Assembly (NCBI GenBank): GCA_034423135.1
Contig: DAOUJC010000004.1
Coordinates: forward strand, 73,516-137,515
Source: JAPPHY01 sp034423135
Lineage (GTDB): Bacteria > Chloroflexota > Dehalococcoidia > Lucifugimonadales > UBA2985
Length of the DNA: 64,000 nt
Reading direction: 5' to 3'
The notes below the pieces were generated by a model, which saw only the letters and a program-made list of their open reading frames with translations, ran no database searches and was not told the DNA's origin. Both the position numbers and the translations under genes were made by a program. This document shows positions 42,270 through 51,356 of the stretch, piece by piece (positions within the stretch are counted from its first letter, which is position 1; each line of letters opens with the position of its first letter).

Positions 42270-44075
42270 ATGACGGCTGTGCAGGACGTAAAGAGCCGGG
42301 CGGACATCGTGGAGGTGGTCTCGGAGCACGTGACGCTCCAGAAGGCGGGGCGCAACTTCAAGGCCAACTGCCCGTTCCACGCGGAGAGGACGCCGTCCTT
42401 CATCGTGTTCCCGGAGCGGCAGTCGTGGCGCTGCTTTGGCGCGTGCGCGACCGGCGGCGACGTCATCACCTTCGTGATGAAGGCCGAGAACCAGGACTTC
42501 GCGCAAGCGCTTGCCTCACTGGCGCAGCGCACCGGCGTACAGCTGCCGTCGCGGGAGGCGAGAAGCCGCCACGATGCGCTGTACCGGCTCAACGATGAGG
42601 CCTACGACTACTTCCGCGTAGTGCTTGGGTCGCAGGAGGGAGCGCAGGCGCGGGAGTACCTGCGCCGGAGGGGCATCGACAACGAAACGGCTGAGCGGTT
42701 CGGGCTTGGCCTGAGCCCCGGCGGCCGCGAGGCGCTTCTGCGCCACCTGCTCGGCAAAGGCCACTCGGAGGAGGAGGCCGTGGCTGTGGGCCTGGCGACA
42801 CGCTCCGGGGCCGGCGGCGTGATGGACCTGTTCCACAGGCGGCTGATGTTCCCGATCCTGGACTCTTCAGGCCGTGTGGCCGGTTTCGGCGGGAGGGCGC
42901 TGGACGACGGAACACCCAAGTACCTCAACACGCCGCGTACACCGGTGTTCGACAAGGGGGGCATCCTCTACGGCCTTTCTATGGCGCGAGAGAGCATCGG
43001 CAGCTCCGGCAGAGCGGTAATCGTCGAGGGATACATGGACGTGATAGCCGCGCACCAGCACGGCTACACCAACGTGGTGGCCTCCATGGGCACGGCGCTG
43101 ACTGAGCAGCAGGTGGGCCTGCTCAGGAACGTGACCGCCAACATCGTGCAGGCGCTTGATCCCGACAACGCAGGCAGGGAGGCTACGCTCCGCAGCCTGG
43201 AGTCGTCGTGGCGCGCGCTGCAGATCGACTACCTGCGGGCCGGAGGCCGCAGCGGGATTGTTTTTAGCCAGCGCCATCTGAGCGCGTCGCTGAGGGTTGC
43301 GCCGTTGCCGACCGGCCGCGACCCGGACGAGCTCATACGCTCGGACGCACCCGAATGGGAGAGGCTCGTCGCGGAGGCGCAGCCCCTGATGGACTTCCTC
43401 ATGGACGCGCTCCCGCCGCGGTTCGACATGGGCACCGACGACGGCAGAAGGCAGCTCCTGGACGCGCTTGCGCCGTTCATCAGGAGCGAGAGCAACCCAT
43501 TCACGTTTCGGCGGTACCTCCGCCGCCTCTCGGAGACCGTCGGGCTGAGCGAGACGGAGCTGGAGCGGTACGTGTGGCGTGCGCAGCGGCGCCCGGACGG
43601 CAGGACGGCGAGGCGTGCTGCGTCGGCTGGATCGGCAGGCGCACCCCCGCCGGTCAGCCTGGAGGAACACTGCCTCTCGCTGTTGCTCAGGCACCCCGAG
43701 CTGAGGGAGAGGGGAGTCGACATTTCGCCCGACTACTTCGAGCAGTCGGAGAACAGGGACGTCTTCACAAGATGGCTTGCCTGTGATACAATAGAGGAGA
43801 TTGGTGGGAGTGTGCCCGTTGACCTCGCCGATCATCTGCGGGCCCTCCTGAACTCCGAGGCGCCTCCCCTGAACATCAAGGAGCGGGAGAGGAGTCTCCA
43901 AGCGGTGGTCAACCGCCTGAAGGAGCGGTACTTCAAGGTACAGGAGCTTGCCCTGTTGGAGGCGTTGGAGGACGCGGACTGGAAGGACATCGCCGGGCTT
44001 GAGCAGTCCCAGGACAGGGCACGGGAAATCAACCAGCAGCTGAAGGAGCTGTACTCCGGCACGGACTCCGGATAG
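42270..44075 (+). CDS. dnaG: DNA primase
   Basis: 601 residues. It makes RNA primers at the replication fork. The zinc-binding CHC2 domain has Cys34, His37, Cys55 and Cys59 (NCPFHAERTPSF ... RCFGACATGGD). The primase core begins near 120 (REYLRRRGIDNETAERFGLG), and the Toprim domain has VEGYMDVIAAHQHG and ALDPDNAGREA. A helicase-binding-like C-terminal domain follows. rpoD starts 16 bases downstream, a reduced form of the macromolecular synthesis operon without rpsU. Confidence 0.96.
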   Translation: MTAVQDVKSRADIVEVVSEHVTLQKAGRNFKANCPFHAERTPSFIVFPERQSWRCFGACATGGDVITFVMKAENQDFAQALASLAQRTGVQLPSREARSRHDALYRLNDEAYDYFRVVLGSQEGAQAREYLRRRGIDNETAERFGLGLSPGGREALLRHLLGKGHSEEEAVAVGLATRSGAGGVMDLFHRRLMFPILDSSGRVAGFGGRALDDGTPKYLNTPRTPVFDKGGILYGLSMARESIGSSGRAVIVEGYMDVIAAHQHGYTNVVASMGTALTEQQVGLLRNVTANIVQALDPDNAGREATLRSLESSWRALQIDYLRAGGRSGIVFSQRHLSASLRVAPLPTGRDPDELIRSDAPEWERLVAEAQPLMDFLMDALPPRFDMGTDDGRRQLLDALAPFIRSESNPFTFRRYLRRLSETVGLSETELERYVWRAQRRPDGRTARRAASAGSAGAPPPVSLEEHCLSLLLRHPELRERGVDISPDYFEQSENRDVFTRWLACDTIEEIGGSVPVDLADHLRALLNSEAPPLNIKERERSLQAVVNRLKERYFKVQELALLEALEDADWKDIAGLEQSQDRAREINQQLKELYSGTDSG

Positions 44076-44091
44076 CGCACGAGATGGAGAT

Positions 44092-45648
44092 ATGGTAAGA
44101 GATAGAAGCAACGAGATGGATGTGACACCGGAAGAGGAAGAGTCCAACTCCGACAATATGATGACGACGGTGGGCTCCATCAGGGAGGACCCCAAGGAGC
44201 TCGGCATCAACATCACCCCGGCCCCGGGCGACGGCGATGGCGACGCCAACGGCCACGCGCTTCCAACCTCCCTCGCCAAGGTCGAGTTGGAGGAGCTGAG
44301 CGAAGAGGCCGAGGCGGAAGCGGAGGGCGAGGTCGAGGTGGAGGTTGAGCCGGACCTCGCCAACCTGGACATGATCGACGATCCGGTCCGCATGTATCTT
44401 CGCGAGATCGGACGCGTCCACCTGCTGACCGCGAGCGACGAGCGCAGCCTCGCGCGGCGCATGGAGTGCGGCATCCAGGTGAAGGCGCTGGAGAAGGACG
44501 TCAGCGTCCAGGGCGGCTGGGAGCCCAAGGCCTACGAGGTGGTGCACCTGCTGCTCAGCCGGCTGGCGCACGCTTCCTTCCTGGCGGACGCGCTGGGCGA
44601 TAAGCTGGATATTCCGGGTGGCGTGAGCCTGTGGCACCTGCGCTCCGACCCGACGATGCTCGGCGCCATCGACAGCGAGATAAACCCGGACATGGTCGCG
44701 GAGCTGGCCATGAAGCTGGAGTGCCCGGCGGAGGAAGTGCGCAACGGTCTGCTCCAGCTGTCAGTAAACAGCCGGATTGTGCCGCCCGAGGCTCTGGAGG
44801 CGGTGGGCGCGGCCATGCCGCTCGCCCAGCTGCCCAGCATTCTGAGCGATCAGGACCTCATCCGTGACCTGCGGGTGAGCGAGTCGGCCATGAGGTCCTA
44901 CCTGAACTCGGTTGTGGAGGAGGGCCACAAGGCGCAGCGACACCTCGCCGAGGCCAACCTTCGCCTGGTGGTCAGCGTGGCCAAGAAGTACATCGGACGG
45001 GGCATGTCCCTGCTGGACCTGGTGCAGGAGGGGAACATCGGCCTCATCCGCGCCGTCGAGAAGTTCGACTATCGCAAGGGGTACAAGTTCAGCACGTACG
45101 CCACGTGGTGGATTCGCCAGGCGATAACTAGGGCCATCGCCGACCAGGCCCGCACCATTCGCATCCCCGTCCACATGGTGGAGACCATCAACAAGCTCAT
45201 GCGGACCAGCCGCCGGCTGGTGCAGGAGTTCGGGCGCGAGCCGACCAGCGAGGAGATCGGGCTGGACATGGACGTGACCCCGGAGAAGGTACGCGAGATT
45301 CTCAAGATTTCGCAGGAGCCGGTGTCGCTGGAGACGCCCATAGGCGAGGAAGAGGACAACCACCTGGGCGACTTCATCGAGGACCGCGGCGCCATTGCGC
45401 CCGCGGACGCCGCATCCTACCAGCTGCTCAAGGAGCTTGTGGAGGACGTGCTGGACACGCTCAACCTCCGCGAGCGGCGAGTGCTCCAGCTCCGGTTTGG
45501 GCTGGAGGACGGGCGCAGCCGCACGCTGGAGGAGGTGGGCCGGGAGTTCGGCGTGACGCGCGAGCGCATACGCCAGATCGAGGCCAAGGCCCTGCGAAAG
45601 CTCCGCCATCCTTCTCGCTCCCGGAAGCTCAAGGATTTTTTGGAGTAG
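44092..45648 (+). CDS. rpoD: RNA polymerase primary sigma factor
   Basis: 518 residues. Region 1.2 (DPVRMYLREIGRVHLLT), a moderate non-conserved insert, region 2 (EANLRLVVSVAKKYIGRG, LDLVQEGNIGLIRAVEKFDY, KFSTYATWWIRQAITRAI), region 3 and region 4 with the HTH (TLEEVGREFGVTRERIRQIEAKALRKLRHPSR). It directs transcription from the TTGACA/TATAAT-type promoters seen across the window. The N-terminal 90 residues are acidic, as in region 1.1. Co-transcribed with dnaG. Confidence 0.96.
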   Translation: MVRDRSNEMDVTPEEEESNSDNMMTTVGSIREDPKELGINITPAPGDGDGDANGHALPTSLAKVELEELSEEAEAEAEGEVEVEVEPDLANLDMIDDPVRMYLREIGRVHLLTASDERSLARRMECGIQVKALEKDVSVQGGWEPKAYEVVHLLLSRLAHASFLADALGDKLDIPGGVSLWHLRSDPTMLGAIDSEINPDMVAELAMKLECPAEEVRNGLLQLSVNSRIVPPEALEAVGAAMPLAQLPSILSDQDLIRDLRVSESAMRSYLNSVVEEGHKAQRHLAEANLRLVVSVAKKYIGRGMSLLDLVQEGNIGLIRAVEKFDYRKGYKFSTYATWWIRQAITRAIADQARTIRIPVHMVETINKLMRTSRRLVQEFGREPTSEEIGLDMDVTPEKVREILKISQEPVSLETPIGEEEDNHLGDFIEDRGAIAPADAASYQLLKELVEDVLDTLNLRERRVLQLRFGLEDGRSRTLEEVGREFGVTRERIRQIEAKALRKLRHPSRSRKLKDFLE

Positions 45649-45758
45649 GGCGAAGGGGGGACGATTGTCCTTAACTTGAGTGACATTCCCACGTCCATAG
45701 GGGTTGCGGAAGGTAGAGGGCATCGCAAGAGATATCGGGTTCCAAAGAGATCGTCAGC

Positions 45759-48131
45759 ATGCGAAGTCTCCTCAAGCCGGTTGTCGGAATCGGGTTGTTG
45801 TGCGTCTTGGCGTCGATGCTGCTGTCGGCATGTGATTCCCCGTCTGAGCCTGCTAAGTCAACGCCCGGGGCCTCCTCAACTCCCACGCACGAGCCGGTCC
45901 CATCTCCGACACCACAGCCGACTCCCACACTGCGTCAGGTTCCCACGCCTGAGCCGGTTGCGACGCCGACTCTCGCACCGGAGCCTCCGTCCACACAGCA
46001 GGCGACGCCGAGGCTATACTCCACTCCCCAGCCACTTCCTACGCCAACGCTGACACCAGAGCCGACTTCCACGCCGCCGCCACTTCCTACGCCAACGCCG
46101 TGGGTCTGGCCGACAATTGCGCCCACGCCTACTCAGATTCCTGGAGGTTCCGCTTCAATAAGCGCGTTGCCTTGGATTGCGAATGGAGTCATCCCAGAGG
46201 AAGAGTACGCTGCCGACGCCCTGAGGACCATATCCGCCATCGACCGGGAAGTGGCTGCTCTTCTCATGGGCTTCCCTTGGGTCGTGACAGGCGAATTGAG
46301 CGAGCCTGCACGGGGGTCCATCACCCTCGTTCGCGACATTATGGAAGATCACCCGGACTTGGCGAACGAGGTGCTTGCCTTCGGGTGGGTGCGCGACAAC
46401 ATCACGGAGGCAGAGAGCAGAGCCATGACCTCCATTCGAGACATAGCAAATAATGACTTGGAATTAGCCTGGCATGTTATCAGATCACCGTTCTTGGAGA
46501 CCCCATTTTTGCAGAGGGACCAATATGCCTTAGAGAGCCTATGGCACTGGTCCCTCTCCGGCCTGCCCGAGGGAATAGTATTCTCAGGCGGCGGAGTGGA
46601 CATTGACGCAGATACGCGTGTGGAATCTCCGGATGACGACTACTACTCGGAGGGTTCGGCTCTGCTGGCCCAACTCGCTTCCCAATCTTGGTTTAATGAC
46701 GGCATTGATGACCTTGATGCGGCTCTCTTGCATGCGCTAAAGTACGAGACAGGTGGGATGAAGCAATCCCTTGTTGAGACTGCCCACGTGTCATCGACAA
46801 CACTTCACCTTCCGTTTTCGGGCACGGTGGGACTTGCTGTTGTGAGGCACACTCCGTTCCCGCCGGACGACTACACGCTCGCAGCGATGGAAAAAGGCCT
46901 GCGAGTTATGGAAGACTTCATGGGTGTGCGGTTGCCCGTGGATGACGTCATACTACTCGTTGTTGAGCCCGGAAATCTGGGCGTAAAGGGAACACACATC
47001 CAGTGGTGCGGCGGTAGGAACAACGTAGACCCGTGCTATTTGTCGGCAATCATCATGGTTGAGAACCCCGGTTTTGGCCCTCCGCTCAATACAATCTATC
47101 ATGAACTGGCCCATCATTATCTCGTGAACGGATCCAGATGGCTGCGAGAGGGCGTGGCAAATTTCCTGGAAGCTTACGTCCTGGCCCAAACTGGAGGACC
47201 ACAGTTGGATGAGAGGCTAGCGTACTTGGAGTCCAGAGAGGGATGTCTTGACAACATCTGGCAGCACGTCAATCCCTACCGAGGAGGGCAATGCGACTAT
47301 AGGCTGGGCGAGAAGTTCATGCTTGGCATGCATGCGGCCCTGGGAACGGAGGCTGTATCGGCGGCCCTGAGGGATCTGTATGCTCAATCTTTCCTCTTGG
47401 AAAATCCCAACCACGACAGCATATACCATGCCTTCTTGTCCAATGCGCCTTCCGATAAAGAAGAGGCTTTCAAGGCCGCCTATCGTCGCTACCACGGCGG
47501 TCCTATCCGTCTACCCGGCCCCGACTCTCCAGAATATGCCCCATTGATGGCGCTGTATCATGCTGCCGACGGGGACAATTGGCTGAACAATACAAACTGG
47601 GGCAGCGATGCACCCCTGGGAGCATGGCACGGGGTTTATACCAACGCCAAGGGACAGGTCACGGGTCTAAATCTCTCCAAGAATGGTCTCACAGGTCACA
47701 TACCGCCTGAGCTAGCTGACCTGCCGGACCTGATAGGATTGCTTCTTCGAGAGAACGCGCTTACCGGTGAGATCCCTTCCGAACTTGGTAAGCTGACCAA
47801 TCTAGACCAATTGGTTCTCTCTCGGAACCAACTGCACGGAGAGATTCCTGCGGAACTAGGTAACCTCACTAGACTCAGGGAACTAGGCTTGAGTTGGAAC
47901 CAGTTGACCGGCGGGATCCCTGCCGCGCTCGGTAAACTCACATCTCTCAGGTCGCTCACGCTTCAAGGAAGCAACCGGCTTACCGGAGACATACCCCCGG
48001 AACTCGGCAATCTCACAAACCTAGAGGTTCTGTGGCTTGGGGGAAGCCGGTTCACCGGTTGCATTCCTAACGAGTTGCCGGAGATATGGGTTAGAGCGAC
48101 AAGGCTGGAGCGATGCGCGCCGGCAAGCTAG
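45759..48131 (+). CDS. Lipoprotein with repeat modules, HExxH metallopeptidase centre and plant-type leucine-rich repeats
   Basis: 790 residues. Signal peptide with lipobox LLSAC (Cys25), then a Pro/Thr-rich stalk to about 130. Residues about 135-270 contain three to four related units of about 37 residues (LPWIANG..., FPWVVTG..., GWVRDN...). A zinc site follows: YHELAHHYL (His448, Glu449, His452) with Glu464 in WLREGVANFLE, the gluzincin arrangement. From about 595 there is a plant-type LRR cap (ALYHAADGDNWLNNTNWG) and LRRs of the form LTGxIPxELGxLTNLxxL to the end. The centre of the gene is less GC-rich than neighbours. Likely an anchored outer-surface protease that binds a partner through the LRR. 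The combination is unusual. Confidence 0.82.
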   Translation: MRSLLKPVVGIGLLCVLASMLLSACDSPSEPAKSTPGASSTPTHEPVPSPTPQPTPTLRQVPTPEPVATPTLAPEPPSTQQATPRLYSTPQPLPTPTLTPEPTSTPPPLPTPTPWVWPTIAPTPTQIPGGSASISALPWIANGVIPEEEYAADALRTISAIDREVAALLMGFPWVVTGELSEPARGSITLVRDIMEDHPDLANEVLAFGWVRDNITEAESRAMTSIRDIANNDLELAWHVIRSPFLETPFLQRDQYALESLWHWSLSGLPEGIVFSGGGVDIDADTRVESPDDDYYSEGSALLAQLASQSWFNDGIDDLDAALLHALKYETGGMKQSLVETAHVSSTTLHLPFSGTVGLAVVRHTPFPPDDYTLAAMEKGLRVMEDFMGVRLPVDDVILLVVEPGNLGVKGTHIQWCGGRNNVDPCYLSAIIMVENPGFGPPLNTIYHELAHHYLVNGSRWLREGVANFLEAYVLAQTGGPQLDERLAYLESREGCLDNIWQHVNPYRGGQCDYRLGEKFMLGMHAALGTEAVSAALRDLYAQSFLLENPNHDSIYHAFLSNAPSDKEEAFKAAYRRYHGGPIRLPGPDSPEYAPLMALYHAADGDNWLNNTNWGSDAPLGAWHGVYTNAKGQVTGLNLSKNGLTGHIPPELADLPDLIGLLLRENALTGEIPSELGKLTNLDQLVLSRNQLHGEIPAELGNLTRLRELGLSWNQLTGGIPAALGKLTSLRSLTLQGSNRLTGDIPPELGNLTNLEVLWLGGSRFTGCIPNELPEIWVRATRLERCAPAS

Positions 48132-48194
48132 GCAACTCGTGACGCCGTGGCGTCCAGATTCCCCGCCCCTGCGCCATGCACGCGGCCCCACCCC

Positions 48195-49466
48195 TCACCC
48201 CACCACGGACGTGAAGGTGCGCAGGAACTCCTCGTCCGACATGCCGGCGGCTGCGGCAAGACTGCTCAGCATCTCCTCATCCTCCAGGTCCTGCTGCTCC
48301 AGCCTGATCATGTACTCCCGCGCCGTCGCATAGTACGGCGAGTTCACGTCAACCAGGCGGACGCGCGTCCTGCCGGTGTCCGGGTCGCGCAGCTCGTGCA
48401 TGGGCAGCGGGGTCAGGTCGCCGTTCTGAATGCAGATGAGCGCGCCCCGCGCCAGCTCCTCGCGCGGCTCCTCCGCGAGTATGCGCACGGCGCCCCAGCC
48501 AAGCGTGCGGGTGTAGTCGATGTCAAATGGCACAGGCGCGGCGGAGCGCAGCCCGTAGCCGATGGTTGAGTCTACCAGCTGTAGCGTCTCGCCGCGTTCG
48601 GCGAACCTGCGCTGCACCGAGTGGCGCAGGATCATGGCAAGCGGAATCTCCGCGAGGCGTATGTGGCCGTATGGGTCGCGGGTCACCTGTACGCCGGGCA
48701 CCTGAGCCAACTCCTCCGGGTCAAGCCGGCTGCCTATGCCTTCCGCGACTACCAGCAGGCCGTGCTCCTGGCCCATGGCCCTGCGCTTGAGGATTGCTCC
48801 CTCCATTACCTTGCACACCTGGTCCAGCGAGAGGCTGGGCGTGGAAAACTCCTCCGGGATGATGGTGGCGGTGGCGCCGGCGGACTTGCCTATGCCTAGG
48901 GCCAGATGGCCGGCCGTGCGGCCCATCACCACAACCATGTACCACCGGTTGGTGGTGCGCGAGTCCTCCATCATGTTCAGCACGATCTCCGTGCCGACCT
49001 GCCGCGCCGTCTCGAAGCCGAACGTGGGCATGCCGCCGGGCAACGGCAGGTCGTTGTCGATGGTCTTGGGGACGTGGACGACGCGAAGCGAGTCGTGGGA
49101 GACGCGCGCAACCTCGGAGGCGCCGAACGCAGTGTCGTCGCCGCCGATGGTGACCAGCCGTGTGACGCCCAGCTGCGCGAGAGTCCGGCCCACGCGCTCC
49201 AGGAGCTCCTCGCTGCGCGTGGGGTTGGAGCGGGACGTGCGCAGGACGCTGCCTCCCTGGAAGTGGATGCGCGACACGTCGGGGATCGTCAGCGGTTGCA
49301 CGTGGTCGGTCCGGCCCTCGATAAGGTGATGGAAGCCGTCGACGATGCCCAGCACTTCGAAGCCGGAGTTGATGGCCTCGATGGTGACAGAGCTGATGAC
49401 GCTGTTGATTCCAGGCGCGGGGCCGCCGCCCACCAGGATACCGAGCTTCTCGCCGTTCGACGTCAT
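48195..49466 (-). CDS. 6-phosphofructokinase, probably pyrophosphate-dependent
   Basis: 423 residues. Phosphofructokinase fold with GGGPAPGINSVI at the start, GGDDT (108-112) and PKTIDNDLP (133-141). In ATP-dependent PfkA the second motif is GGDGS; Asp at that place blocks ATP and is the mark of PPi-using enzymes, as is the lysine of PKTIDND. MGRTAGHLALG is the sugar-phosphate motif. Start ATG 49466 with AAGGAGG nearby. It lies 35 bases downstream of the thiolase gene on the same strand, so may be the last gene of that operon. Confidence 0.88.
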   Translation of the reverse strand: MTSNGEKLGILVGGGPAPGINSVISSVTIEAINSGFEVLGIVDGFHHLIEGRTDHVQPLTIPDVSRIHFQGGSVLRTSRSNPTRSEELLERVGRTLAQLGVTRLVTIGGDDTAFGASEVARVSHDSLRVVHVPKTIDNDLPLPGGMPTFGFETARQVGTEIVLNMMEDSRTTNRWYMVVVMGRTAGHLALGIGKSAGATATIIPEEFSTPSLSLDQVCKVMEGAILKRRAMGQEHGLLVVAEGIGSRLDPEELAQVPGVQVTRDPYGHIRLAEIPLAMILRHSVQRRFAERGETLQLVDSTIGYGLRSAAPVPFDIDYTRTLGWGAVRILAEEPREELARGALICIQNGDLTPLPMHELRDPDTGRTRVRLVDVNSPYYATAREYMIRLEQQDLEDEEMLSSLAAAAGMSDEEFLRTFTSVVG

Positions 49467-49501
49467 GGAACCCTCCTTGGAGTGTTGGTAATGCGGGGGG
49501 C

Positions 49502-50830
49502 CTACGGGGGTGAGTTGGCCAGGGTGAGGTAGGCGGCGCTCATCGCGGGAGCGTATGCGACGACGGCCGTCTCAGCCTTGACGTTGACCTGCCGCGCACC
49601 GGCGGTGCCTCTCAGCTGCTCGATGCCGTCGATGTACATTGCGGTGCGCGTGCGCCCGCAGCCCAGATTGCCGCCGCCCGACAGGAACGGGTGTGGCCCC
49701 TCGACGCTGATGTCGCCCTTGACGAAGTCCTTGGCCTCGCCCTCCTTCACGCCGTGCCACTCGAACGCCTCCAGCGCCAGCGGCATGAACGGCGAGAAGC
49801 CGTCGTACGGGTTGAAGATGTCCACTTCATCCGCGTGCAGGCCGGAGCCTTCGTAGACCATGGAGGCGATGGTGCGCTTGCCCTGCATCCACTCGTCCAG
49901 GGTCAAGTAGCTGCTCCTGGCGACGTTGCCGCGGCCCTGGTTGTGGTTCAGCACGTAGACCGGCTTGTGGCGCATGTCCTTTGCGCGCTCCGCGGTGGTG
50001 AGCACGAATGCGCCCGCGGCGTTCACCGGCCTGTCGTAGTCCCAGATGCGTGCCGGCCACGCGATTGGCCTGGAGGCGAGGTAGTCCTCCAGGTTGAGGC
50101 CGGACGCGCCGTTGGTGGCGTAGAAGCCCCAGGAGGTCATCATGCCGTTGCGGTGCTCCGTGAGGATTAGCGGCGCCATCAGGTCCTCCCAGGTGGTGCC
50201 GTAACGGGCGCAGTACTGCTGAATGGCGATCGTGCCGTCGATCTGGAGGGAAAGCGTGTTTGCGCCCCACGGGAACGTCCACTGGTTGGGGCCCTGCGCG
50301 TAGTCGGCGGCGTTGTCGCCGCCGCGGCGGTAGCGGCCCTCCAGGTTGTTGGCGGTGTAGATGTAGAGTGCGATTTCGCACTTGCCTTCCGCGACGGCCT
50401 GTGCGGCGAAGCCCAGGCCCTCGCCGATGTCCGGCAGCTGCTCCGGCGCGTACGTCACGCCGGTCAACTCAGGCATGTTGTTGAGCATCCACTTGCCGGT
50501 GACGACCGTCAGGCCGTCCTCCGAGTCGTAGGGAGGCGGGAAGTATGGGCGGTAGGGGCCCCAGCTGGCGGAGCTGCCGCCGTTGGCGCCCGCCATGTTG
50601 TTGGGGCACTGGAGCAGCCCGTCAACCTCTTCCGGCTTCACGCCCGCGTCCTCCAGCGCGCGCTGCGCCGCCAGGATGCAGAATGCGCCCAGCGTCCTGT
50701 CCATCGAAACGCCGTCCCATCGCCGATCCACCGGGGACATGCCCCAGCCCGTGATGGCAACCTTGCCCTGGTGCGGCCAGAGGCCAAGCCCAGGCCTGTC
50801 TCTTCTCCAACCGGTCTCTGCTGTGGTCAT
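49502..50830 (-). CDS. Thiolase-fold protein (SCP2/acetyl-CoA acetyltransferase-like)
   Basis: 442 residues. VAITGWGMSPVDRRWDGVSMDRTLGAFCILAAQRALEDAGVKPEEVDGLLQ is the thiolase start, and the end LGCGRTRTAMYIDGIEQLRGTAG resembles the GxG-containing C-terminal loop. The classical N-terminal nucleophile context is not obvious, as in many SCP2-type thiolase-like partners of DUF35 proteins. These pairs cut side chains of steroids or other acyl-CoAs. Start ATG 50830 is set by GGAGG 9 bases upstream; the longer frame runs through the DUF35 gene in the wrong frame and is rejected. Confidence 0.85.
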   Translation of the reverse strand: MTTAETGWRRDRPGLGLWPHQGKVAITGWGMSPVDRRWDGVSMDRTLGAFCILAAQRALEDAGVKPEEVDGLLQCPNNMAGANGGSSASWGPYRPYFPPPYDSEDGLTVVTGKWMLNNMPELTGVTYAPEQLPDIGEGLGFAAQAVAEGKCEIALYIYTANNLEGRYRRGGDNAADYAQGPNQWTFPWGANTLSLQIDGTIAIQQYCARYGTTWEDLMAPLILTEHRNGMMTSWGFYATNGASGLNLEDYLASRPIAWPARIWDYDRPVNAAGAFVLTTAERAKDMRHKPVYVLNHNQGRGNVARSSYLTLDEWMQGKRTIASMVYEGSGLHADEVDIFNPYDGFSPFMPLALEAFEWHGVKEGEAKDFVKGDISVEGPHPFLSGGGNLGCGRTRTAMYIDGIEQLRGTAGARQVNVKAETAVVAYAPAMSAAYLTLANSPP

Positions 50831-50880
50831 AGTTTTGTCCTCCGTACTGAATGAAGTTGGCGGTTCGAGGGCCGTCCGGC

Positions 50881-51288
50881 CTACTCGACCAGCTTCCACT
50901 CGTGGATTAGCTGCCCGGGGGCCACCTCTTCGAAGGTGACCTCTACGGCGGCTCCGATGGGCACCTGCCTCACCGGAACGCCCGGCAGGTTGGAAAAGAA
51001 GTTGATGCGCGGGTCCTCGTCCAGTTCGATGAAGGCCAGGTTGAAAGGCTGGTCCTCCACGCGCCGAGCCAGGTGGATGTCCATCATCACCACGTAGGTG
51101 GAGATGCGACCTCGGCCGCTGGTCTCCTTCCAACCCATGTTCTCGGAGTCGCAGTCCTGGCAGCGCGGCTTGGGTGGGTATTGCAGCGTGGGGCAGTCGT
51201 TGCAGCTCTGGACCATCAGCTTTCGCTCGTTGATGGCATCCCAGAACGGCTTGCTCACGTCGTCCGGAACCGGTATCAGCTTTGGCAT
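50881..51288 (-). CDS. DUF35 OB-fold/zinc-ribbon protein, thiolase partner
   Basis: 135 residues. Rubredoxin-like zinc ribbon with Cys29, Cys32, Cys43 and Cys46 (CNDC ... CQDC), then an OB-fold (GRGRISTYVVMMDIHL ... GAAVEVTFEEVAPGQLIHEWKL). Such proteins bind acyl-CoA and form complexes with SCP2-type thiolases or ChsH-type hydratases. It sits 50 bases upstream of the thiolase and 68 bases downstream of the double CoA-transferase. Confidence 0.92.
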   Translation of the reverse strand: MPKLIPVPDDVSKPFWDAINERKLMVQSCNDCPTLQYPPKPRCQDCDSENMGWKETSGRGRISTYVVMMDIHLARRVEDQPFNLAFIELDEDPRINFFSNLPGVPVRQVPIGAAVEVTFEEVAPGQLIHEWKLVE

Positions 51289-51356
51289 GCCCAGTCTCCT
51301 TTCATGTGCAGCGGCGCATGGGTCGCGCTGGCTGGTTGGTACGCCGATCGCGGCTG

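Noticed and set aside
42867..44528. A 553-codon minus-strand open frame across dnaG and rpoD
   Set aside because: Low-complexity Ser-rich start and no recognisable domain; it overlaps two certain genes.
49502..51133. Fusion of DUF35 and thiolase in one open frame
   Set aside because: The upstream extension is the DUF35 gene read in the wrong frame. The thiolase has its own ATG with GGAGG at 50830, and DUF35 is intact separately.
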